Assembly: GCA_020746995.1 (NCBI GenBank)
Contig: JAGPXD010000007.1
Location: forward strand, 1,860,001-1,924,000
Reading direction: 5' to 3'
Origin: Plectosphaerella cucumerina
Lineage: Eukaryota; Ascomycota; Sordariomycetes; Glomerellales; Plectosphaerellaceae
DNA length: 64,000 nucleotides
The stretch's first letter is position 1. Each line of letters opens with the position of its first letter. The position numbers and the translations under genes were made by a program. The notes under the pieces are model-generated. The model searched no databases. It saw only the letters and a list, made by a program, of their open reading frames with translations, and was not told where the DNA came from. This document shows positions 52,626-61,503 of this stretch, one piece after another.

Positions 52626-52773
52626 CCTGAGTTCCCGGCACTGGATTTCAATGGCGTTTGGGAGGGCATCGGGGCTTTGGGAAAATGTGGTGGAATGGCG
52701 TATTCTAGATGTAGAGCGCAACGGCTCCGCCAGATCTAACGTGATTTTTTTACACGCCTGAGGCTCCCTCTTG

Positions 52774-52790
52774 TATAGTATAGTATAGTA
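52774..52790. repeat. (TATAG)3 short tandem repeat
   Basis: Three TATAG units plus TA in the short convergent region between the FAD oxidoreductase and COX11 genes. Probably neutral. Confidence 0.8.
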
Positions 52791-52843
52791 CACGGCGTCA
52801 GGGAGACATTTAATGTTACAACAGTTTTTTGACATCCAGGCTC

Positions 52844-53846
52844 TCACGCCTTGGGCGCCTCCGCAGTCGTGGCCGGTGCCTTGAACACGCCATTATCGTC
52901 ATACTTCGCCCCTGTCCACCCAGTCAGCATAATCACCAGACGAGTAGCAGAAAGGAAACCCACTGAAGAAGGTATAACTGAGCGTCACCGTCTCAATGCC
53001 CCGCGCGTTCAGGTCATTGATGATATCCGGATCAATGTAGAAAAACACAGGCATGTCAACCGTCTCGCCGGCGTTGAGGCGCTGCTCCTCGAAGCAGAAG
53101 CACTGAATCTTGGAAAAGTACGGTGCCACCTGCGCGGGGGTGACGCTGTACGTGGCGACGCCGATGATGTCGTGCTCCGACTTGTTCGAGGCCGTGTAGA
53201 AGGCCAGCGCCGTCTCGCCGGGGAGCACGCGCACCTCGCGCTGCTGGGGGGTGAACTTCCACGGCAGCACGTCCGACACGGAGGCGTTGAAGGTGATGCG
53301 GATGCGCTTGGCGTCCGTCACGGGGACGAGGCGCGAGGCTACGTCGCCGTTGTCGGAGATGTCGGGCCCGTGGGCGCGGACGGGCTGGCCGCCCCAGCCG
53401 GTTGTTTGGCAGATCTGGAGGTGGGGGTCGGGTTAGCCAATGTTTCGAGGGAGGGCTCTGGGAAGAAGGGGAGAAAGCTTGCCATCTTGTACAGTGGCAC
53501 CGAGCCGTATGTCAGGGCGACGAAGCCCAGGATGATGCTGACGGTGTAGTACCTGTCGTGCCCGCCTCCTTTAGCCCGTAATCCTCATGTACCCAGCTGG
53601 GTTGGAGACTGGCTGTGCTTACGCCACCGATGTGTTCTTCTGCTTATAATATGCATTGATCTGTTCCCTCGTCGGCATCGATTGGCCCCGGCCCGGAGGC
53701 TTCGGCGCGCCGGTGGTCGCCCATCGGATCGTCGCGGGCAGACTCAGCGCCCTCGTCACCTGCGGTTGCTGGTGCTGGCAAAAGAAGCAGCTCCACGTTC
53801 TGGAGGCTTGCGCCGCTCGCTGTGATATCCGCGGGAGGCTATTCAT
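52844..53846 (-). CDS. COX11: Cytochrome c oxidase assembly protein Cox11
   Basis: Four exons: 53846-53623, 53552-53483, 53414-52964 and 52911-52844, giving 270 residues. The introns are 70 nt (GTAAGC), 68 nt with donor GCAAGC (a GC-AG intron) and 52 nt (GTGGGT). The joins give NTSVAYYTVS, VPLYKMICQTTGWGG and TFFRAKYDDNG. The N-terminal 70 residues are basic, with Cys-rich CFFCQHQQ, and act as a mitochondrial presequence. One transmembrane helix is at about 76-96. The intermembrane-space domain has the three copper cysteines expected for Cox11: C100 in ICQTTGWGG and C203/C205 in CFCFEEQ. By family knowledge it delivers copper to the CuB site of Cox1. The gene is divergent from RPL26 across 388 bp. 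Confidence 0.97.
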
Positions 53847-54234
53847 CGTTGCCGTGGCCCTCGGGGTTGGGCGATTTGAGGGAGCAGAAGGAGTGAGCTT
53901 TCGAACATCACCAGATCTTCAAGATGCTCCGATCCGCTTCGGCGTTCGGCGACCCATGACGCCCCGATCCCGTCGACAGTGGCCCGAGCGTCGGGGTTTG
54001 TTCCAGACCGAGAGCTTGGGGTCCCCCACCCTCGGTGTGCCAGCCAGCCACAGCGCCGGGTGGGGGTCGGGAAAAGTCAGCTGATCAGCCTAGGGCAAGC
54101 GAATCCACTGCGCCCACACCAAGTCGCCGTCCTTTCAGTCCAGAACTTTTTTCCTTTCTTTCTCAGGCGCCGAACTTTCTCACGACTCCCTCAACCACCC
54201 TCCAGTCCGTACTAACCCGACAAATACCGCCAAA
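53847..54234. promoter_or_regulatory. Divergent promoter of COX11 and RPL26
   Basis: 388 bp between two start codons pointing apart. Pyrimidine tracts (TTTTTTCCTTTCTTTCTC near 54146-54165) lie close to the RPL26 start, as is common for highly expressed ribosomal protein genes. No defined factor site was identified. Confidence 0.5.
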
Positions 54235-54774
54235 ATGGTCAAGGTCAACAAGCGTATGTCTTCTCTCGCGATGCAATCGCTCCCACAGATTCAATCCGTC
54301 CAGCCATCCTGACAATTTCTTCCACAGTCGTCCACTCCTCCAGGCGCAAGTCGCGCGCTGCGCACTTCAACGCCCCCTCCTCGGAGCGCCGCGTTATCAT
54401 GAGCGCCCCCCTCTCCAAGGAGCTCCGTGAGAAGTACAACGTATGTCTCCTCCCAATTGCTTCTCCTTCCCTCCCACTAACCCATCGCAAAGGTCCGCTC
54501 CATCCCCGTTCGCAAGGATGACGAGGTCACCATCGTCCGTGGTACCAACAAGGGCCGTGAGGGCAAGGTCACCACCGTCTACCGCCTCAAGTACGTGATC
54601 CACGTCGAGCGCGTCAACCGCGAGAAGACCAACGGCCAGTCCGTCCCCATCGGCATCCACCCCTCCAAGGTCGTCATCACCAAGCTCAAGCTTGACAAGG
54701 ACCGTGAGGCCATCCTTGAGCGCATCAAGCGCGGCCGTGAGTCCGGCTCCGGCAAGGGCAAGGAGTCGGCTTAA
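54235..54774 (+). CDS. RPL26: 60S ribosomal protein uL24 (L26)
   Basis: Three exons: 54235-54253, 54328-54440 and 54493-54774, giving 137 residues. The introns are 74 nt (GTATGT, phase 1) and 52 nt (GTATGT, phase 0). The first exon encodes only MVKVNK plus one base, the early-intron layout typical of fungal ribosomal protein genes. Family blocks are SSRRKSRAAHFNAPSSERRV, APLSKELREKYNVRSIPVRK, the KOW motif DDEVTIVRGTNKGREGKVT and HVERVNREKTNGQSVPIGIH. The C-terminus is Lys/Gly/Ser-rich (GRESGSGKGKESA). By family knowledge uL24 binds 25S rRNA near the polypeptide exit. Length and sequence are as expected. Confidence 0.98.
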
Positions 54775-56369
54775 AAGCCAACTCCTCATCCAACCTTGTC
54801 CCGCCACCGGTCGGGGCTCTAGGTGATTGAGCATGCGAGACACGCTCAGACTCCTCCCCCCGGCCAGCGGACTCGGCTCGCACGCATCTCATGGCTTGTG
54901 GGGAGGGAGTCAAACAACACAACCACCACCGAGAGGTGGCGGGAAAGGCCGCGCCGCACACACACCGGCGCCGCCTTCTCCCGCGACCCTCGATTTGACT
55001 ACGTTTTTCGGCGACACCAAAAGGAACACACCATACCCACACGGCGTTACATCGACTTTTTACGGGAACTCGACGGCAACTTTTCCTAACGACTCCCCTC
55101 CTCTCGCTTGGGGGGGGAGCTCACAGTGGAAACGGAATCATGAATGCATGGCACGGCACGGCTGGACGAATGGGCGGAAAAGTAGCACCCAACCCCAAAT
55201 CAAACACAACCCGAGAAATCCTTTTCTCTATGGCCATTTCACGCGTTCTTCGAACCTCGTTGAGATGCTCCATGGGAGTTCCTCCCGAAGCCCATCCCCC
55301 TTCCCTTCATCGCCCACGGTGATGTTTCCCAGAGCTTCCGGTCACTTATGCTACACACTCTCGTAGTATGCTAACCACAGCACTCCTCCCGGAGCTGAAG
55401 CGGGCTGCGAGAACATCATCTGTCCTCAAATCAAGCACCCGCTCAAAAGGTAATCGCATCGTGACCTTCGTTTCGTGACACCACCGCTAGAATATCTCCG
55501 CGTCAACCAACAAACCATGGTTCTCGAGGTATACGACTGGCGAAGAGAGATCCCGGCGGAGTGCCTCGGTTTCGCAAGGAATCGGGGATCATGACACTTC
55601 GCTCTCGCTTGAAGACTTTCGCCTAGCTTTGCCTTGAGGTTGAAAATTTGAAAGTGAGGAACATTCCATCGTAGCGCCTCAACCTGGGCAGCAGGCCAAG
55701 CCACCACGTTGTTAGTTAGATAGGAAGTCAATCACAATCCAACTTGTCACCAGCGCTTGTGTGGTTTTTGGGAACATTAATTGACTCCAGGCGGCAGCTC
55801 TGAAGAAAGAAGTCTAAACCTACAATGATCGAACAAGCACTTGCGGAAGTCTAAACTTTCGAGTGCCATGCTGACCCTGACATGTAACCTCCCAGGCGAC
55901 GATAAGTCTTCTGTTCAGCAACACAAAGTCCATCCTCCCTCTTCTCGCTGCCTGTATAACTCGTACAACGGACTCCTTTCTGGAAAGTCCTCGTGACATG
56001 AAAGCAATGCGTAATGTGTTGGCTGTTCTCAGATCCCAGTCAGGTTGACGAAGCCGACGATCGAGCGACCATGTTTCAGCAACACAGACAAAGACCCTCC
56101 AGATACTTGGCGTAGAATGTACTGTAAGTTGGGGGGTCCGTCAAATGTTACCAATACTGAGGCCATGTCGTCTACTGCTGATGCGAACTTCCACCGAGCA
56201 GTGGGTGCGCCTTGTCTGGTAACGATGCTGGTGTGTGATGAAGTCGAGCCCGAATCCGGGAGTCTCCTGCAACCGCTCACAAGATCTGGCCAACCTCCTA
56301 ACGACGAAGGTTGGTGTCCCTGAGGCTTGTGGAAGCATATCAGCTTTTCGAGTGGAAGAAGGTGCGGGC
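54775..56369. other. Convergent intergenic region, no gene seen
   Basis: 1.6 kb between RPL26 (+) and the large disordered protein (-). It is less GC-rich from about 55400 on. Frames of about 100 codons occur but have no motifs. No RNA gene was recognised. Confidence 0.45.
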
Positions 56370-59210
56370 TTACATGGGAGTCAGGACAGGCTTGGCCATG
56401 TACTCGCTCTGGCGGCCGTTGGCAACGTTCTCGGCCTGCTTGGGAGACTTGGCAGGAGTCTTGGCCGGGGATGAAGCGTCAGAGCTCGAGGGAGCGAGCG
56501 GGGCCCCGCCACCGCTAACACTCATGGCAGGGTTGAGGGAAGCCGCGGCCGAGCCAGCGTACTGGGGAAGCACACCGTGGGCGTTCGTGGAGCTCACAGC
56601 TCCGGGGAGTGCGTTGGTGCTGGTCTTGTTGTTGAGGTTCGACCAAAGTCCGTTGCGGTTGCTATCAAGGTCAGATCATGGACAAACGGCAGTGGTGAAG
56701 GTTGACTACTTACCCGGTACGCTGACCGTGGCGGCGACCCTTGAAGAGAAGAACCTCTCCTGAGCCGGGTGACTCGGTGATAGGAGCGGCCGAGCCGGTG
56801 GACTTGGCCAGGTCAGAGTCGCTAGGATCCTCGCTGATGAGGGACGCGGTGGGACGGTTGCGGCCAAGCGACTTGTTGGAATCGGCGGCGGAGCCGTTGA
56901 TGTTGTCCGACTGGGTGGCGCGCTTCTCGCGAGCCTTCTTGGCCTCCATCTCGTCCTTCTGGAAAACTCCCTCGATGATGGCCAGGTAAGGGTTGGTTGG
57001 CTTGCCGGCAGCGGTCCTCTTGATATCGGACGACGACTTGTCCAGAGAGCTGGCCACCTTGGGGATGTAATCGGAGTAGCTGCCGGTAGGCATGGCTGGC
57101 TTCTTGCCAAAAGAGGCAGGCTCGGTAAGAGGAAGGCCCTGGTTCTCCTTGACGGGAGAGATGAGCTTGACCTCCTTAACCGGGGAAGGAGGGTAGAAGT
57201 CCTTTCCGTCGAACCTGGGCAGGCCGTAGGTGACGGTGCGCGGAGCCTTGCCCCAGTAGTATCCGCGAGCCTTCTTCTCCTCCTCCGTCAGCTTGCGGGG
57301 GTAGGAGTAGTCATCGTCGCGGGCCTTGAGAGGGTCCACGCCGAAGCGAAGCTTGCCCCGGAGGTAGGGGGTTCCGAGTTCGGAAGGCGCGCTGGCGGCA
57401 GCCTCCTTGGATGCCTTGCTGGCATACTTGGCCGCCGGCCAGGGAAGAGTCTGAGCCTTTTCGGCAGGATCAGGGCCAAGTTCCTCCTGGCTGGGATGGT
57501 CCTGGTGACCACGGGGCTCGAAGGGCGCGGCAAGTGCAGCGGTCATCGGGAGTCCAGAGGCCTTCTTGGCGGGCTCGGACTTGATGTTGTGTGACATCTG
57601 GTGCAGAGGCGCGGTGGAGGTGTCGCTGCTCTCGCCGTTGTCGGTGGAGCCCATGAGATGCATGGAGCGTTGCTTCATGTTCCATACCTTGGAGCGGGAC
57701 CTGTCCTTCTTGTAGGTTGCGTAGACAGCATCATTGGAGTCCTCTTGGTACGTGATAGATGAGGTCTTTCCACGGTCCTGCTTGGCGTCATGGGTGGCAC
57801 TGTTGGCGACCGGAGTCGTGTCGGGCTTGGAGAACTTGTCGGCGGCGCCGCCAGAGCCACTGTCGGGACGACGACCGCCACGGGCGATCTTGTCACCACC
57901 ACTGAGCTTCTGCTCGGCCTCGAGCTGCTCCTGAAGTCGACGCTCATGAGTAGCGATCTGCTCACGAATCTGGAGAATGCGGGCGTTCATGTCCTTCTCG
58001 TCGATCTGGTGAGTGTTGTACTCGACCTGGTCGGTGGTCCACTTGAGGTGCTCGCGGAAACCCTCGAGATGCTTCTTGATGACGTCGCTGAGCTTGATGG
58101 AGGACGAAGGAACGTTCATCGGCTGAGCGTTGGCCGCGTGGGTAGGAGGGTACTGCGACGAGATGTGCGAAGGTGCAGCAGATGACATGCCGGGAACCGC
58201 ATGGAAGTGGCCGAACTGAGAAGCAGACATGGGCACCGAGCCAGTGGTTTGACCGTAGGATGCAGCGTGGAGTCCGGGGCCGTAGCCAAAGACCGAGGCC
58301 GAGTGGTTCTGGAAGGGCACCTGTGGGTGCATCATGGCCACGGGCATCTGCATGGGCATCTGCATGGGCATGGCCATCATGGGAGGAAAGAAGGGACCAT
58401 GGTAGTTGGGACCGTTGGGGGTCTGCTGAGGCGCGGCGGTAGGCTTCTGGTCCTTGGCCTTGGAGTCATCCTCTCCAGTGGCCTTGTTGGTGCTCGGGGC
58501 CGCGAAGTAAGAACCCTGCTGGGAAGGGAACGTGCCGGGACCGACGGACATGGGAGCCATCGGCATCTGCATGGCGGGAGGGTAGAAGCCCATGGCACCA
58601 GGGAAGGCGGCATAGGGGGAGTACATGGCCTGAGGCTGCATGTAGGCGCCATGGGGGACGGCGGCGACCATCTGTCCGGACTGGCTGCCCGAGCGGGAGA
58701 GGACGAGAGCGTCTCCGGGGCCCTTCTCCCGGTACATCTTGCCGGTAGGCGAAGTGCCACGGGTGTTGGCGACGATGCGACCACCGGCAGTGACGCGAAC
58801 GTTGGTGGGCGACGTGACTGACTTGATGAACTGGCCGAATCCAAGCTTGGGGCCGGAACCGGGCTCAGGCGGGGCGGTCAGGCGGCGTTGCTCACTGGCG
58901 ATGCTGTCGTCCTTGACCATGTCGGTCTCCTGGCCGTCGAGCTGTTGACGGATGGGCTCCATGGGCTCAGAGCTTCCCTGATCGGTCGAGTCGCCATCGG
59001 CAGCACCGACGGGAACGCACACGAGATGCCTGACGCGGAGAATCTCGGCTGAGGGTAGAAGGGTCAGTATGGTAAAAGAAAGAAGGGACAGGACGACATA
59101 CCGCATTCGCCACGTTTGTTCATCGATTCGATGAAGTGACGCTCGAAACCAATCTCCGAGCAGCCACGAAGGGCGAGGAGATCCTCGAGCTTGTAGGAAA
59201 CGGGAGCCAT
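56370..59210 (-). CDS. Large disordered protein with eIF4E-binding-type motif
   Basis: Three exons: 59210-59102, 59048-56714 and 56661-56370, giving 911 residues. The introns are 53 nt (GTATGT, phase 1) and 52 nt (GTAAGT, phase 2). The start is fixed by MAPVSYKLEDLLALRGCSEI; the conserved-looking N-terminal 55 residues continue through HFIESMNKRGECAEILRVRH. Residues 6-12, Y-K-L-E-D-L-L, match the Y-x4-L-phi motif of eIF4E-binding proteins such as 4E-T and Eap1. The rest is low-complexity: Met/Pro/Gln repeats (MPMQMPMQMP, about 230-330), a coiled segment near 400-440 (MNARILQIREQIATHERRLQ) and constrained islands such as GTPYLRGKLRFGVDPLKARD and NPYLAIIEGVFQKDEMEAKK. I do not recognise a named family. 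A translation or mRNA-decay regulator is a reasonable inference from the motif and composition. Confidence 0.8.
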
Positions 59211-60893
59211 GGCTGCGTTTGTGGGACACAAGACACGGGAGGACTCGAGGTGAGTTGACGAGGCAAAGGTTTGCCGGTTGGGTTTGGCGAGGTTGAGGGG
59301 AAAGTTTCCACCTGTTTCTCGAGGGAACGCGTTGTTTTGCTGCCGAAGCGGTCAGTAACGCGTCCAAGTAGGTAAAGTAGAGGGCAAAGAGGCCAGAAGG
59401 GAAGAAAACAAGAGTAGAGGACGGCAACAGGCGCGGGAGAGGGCGTCTGACGAAGAAAACAAGCCTTGACGCGTGGAATAGGTCAAGCTGGATGAATCTT
59501 ACCAAGATCGTCGGGCCAAGGTGGCCGGAACGAGCAGGACGAGGGACTTGCGCTATGATACAAGCCGTTGGATCAGCTTCGCCGTGGGCGAGGGTTCAGG
59601 GAACAGAGGCCTCGAGGCTGGAACTCGAGAGCCCAGGGTAGGGTGGAGATCAAAATCAGGAGGAGACGGGGATGGTACTCGAGCTGGCGAGAGGCTCCAA
59701 GAAAGAGATGGATGGATGGAAGATGGACGGGGGTGGTCCGGTTGATGGGATGGGATGGGATGGGATGGGAGGAAGAAGATGGATCAACGAAAACAGGCTC
59801 GCGAGGGGATGCTGGGGCGAGGAGTCGAGACCTCGAGGGACATGCCCAAGGCAACCGGGTTCTGCTGGGTTGATGAGGAACTCGAGGAAGGATACTCCCA
59901 CCGGAAGGATGGATACACGAGGTAGTGGTGGCAGGAGGCACGAAGCAGGAAGATGGTGGGAAGGAGAGGCTGATTCCTGGTGGGCGAGATGGGAAGAGGG
60001 AGCAGGTGGGAAGGAGCCCAGGATCGCGAACTCGGATGAGGTTAGGAAAGAGCAACCCAACGGGGGTTACCCGGCCGATTAGCCCCACCCGGCCGGCCGA
60101 AAACGCCGTTTGATACCCACTTTTCCGGTAGACGGGTCGGACACGTGGAACTCCACTTCGCCGGAAGGCCCGGCCCGGCCCGGAGCCGTAAGGGTAGGGC
60201 AGTAAACAAGGCTGTCATGAGCCTAGAGGGAGAAATCAAGGCAGTGAAACATGCAAAGGGGCAAGGGTGAAAGAAGGACGGAACTGGGTGCGGACAGGTA
60301 AAGACAAGTCTGCACTGCGGACTCAAGTGCGGATACAAGTGCGGACATTCACGGAGAAAGCAACATACCTCGAGTGTGTCTCAGGCCTTTGCTGCTGCCT
60401 TATGTCAAAATTTTGACCTTGTTCAAGATCAGGTGGTGGGTGTTTTGGCGTTCTCCTAGGACAGTGCTTCGCAGCGGGTGCTGATGCCTTGACTGCTGCC
60501 GGGTGGATCTGTCTGTCGGTAATGGACCTCGGAGCAGATGCCAGAGTGATCTGTCTGTCGTGATCAGTTTCAAGACAAACAAATGGGCAGGGTGTCTGTA
60601 GTCTGCCGACTTGGTGTGTTGAGATCACTGTGTCGTGACGTCTGTGGATTCTGATCGGGAATGTTTGTGGTGATGGGATTTCTTGGGTTTGGTAGTTGAG
60701 AATACTCAACGTGTTGTGGGTCGGAAGTGGACTTGGACTGGTCGGAATTGAGGTCTTGTCTGTCGGGTGTGGTTCTCGAGAAGAGCGGGTGGTCTTAGGC
60801 TTGTCGGTTGTCAAGGGATACGGTTCTGGAGAAGAATTGGTGGCCTTTGTCCGTCGGATCTACAGGAATTTATACTGCTCAGCTGGTCCCTGG
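59211..60893. other. Promoter side of the disordered-protein gene, no gene seen
   Basis: 1.7 kb with purine-rich plus-strand sequence (pyrimidine-rich in the direction of the minus-strand gene) and the GGGAT repeat listed separately. No supported gene. Confidence 0.45.
59746..59770. repeat. (TGGGA)5 pentanucleotide repeat
   Basis: Five perfect TGGGA units, preceded by GATGGATGGATGG. It lies about 540 bp upstream of the disordered-protein gene and is likely slippage-prone. Confidence 0.92.
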
Positions 60894-61503
60894 TGAACGG
60901 GCAGCTGATATTGATGAACGGGCGGAATACGCTGACGAACGGGCGGGACACACTGATGAATGGGCGGGACACACTGATGAACGGGCGGGACGTACTAATG
61001 AACGGGCGGAACACACTGATGAACGGCGGAACACGCTGATGAACGGGTGGAACACGCTGATGAACGGGCGGAACACGCTGATGAACGGGTGGAATTCGCG
61101 GATGACTGGGTGGAATTCGCGGATGACCGGGCGAGATGGTATAGATGAATGGGTAGCCTATGCGGATGAACGGGTGGCTGATGTGGACGACGGACGACCG
61201 ACATGGATGGCCGGGCGAGTCGACATGAATGAACGGGTGGCCTATGCGGATGAACTGGTGGCCGATGTGAACGACGGACGACCGATATAGATAACCGGGC
61301 GAGTCGATATACAAGAACGGGTAGCTGATGTGGATGTACTGGTGGCTGATTTAGATTAAAGGGCGGTCGGTCTGGATGAACGGGCGACCCGACATATATG
61401 AACGGCCAGACGGTATGGATGAACAGATAAGTTGATATGGATTAATGGCCGAGCCAACGTTGATGAGCGGGCAGCTGATATGGATGAACGGGCGAGTCGA
61501 TCT
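60894..61503. repeat. 21-bp minisatellite, about 29 units
   Basis: Tandem units of mostly 21 bp (some 20 or 22) with consensus like TGAACGGGCGGAACACGCTGA. The left third is the most regular; the right part is diverged. A higher-order repeat of four units (about 85 bp) occurs twice, beginning near 61145 and 61230. Length changes within units break any long reading frame, so the array is unlikely to be translated. Confidence 0.92.

Noticed and set aside
60767..61290. Repetitive open frames within the minisatellite
   Set aside because: 20- and 22-bp units shift the frame, starts are not ATG, and the open frames follow simply from a 21-bp period.
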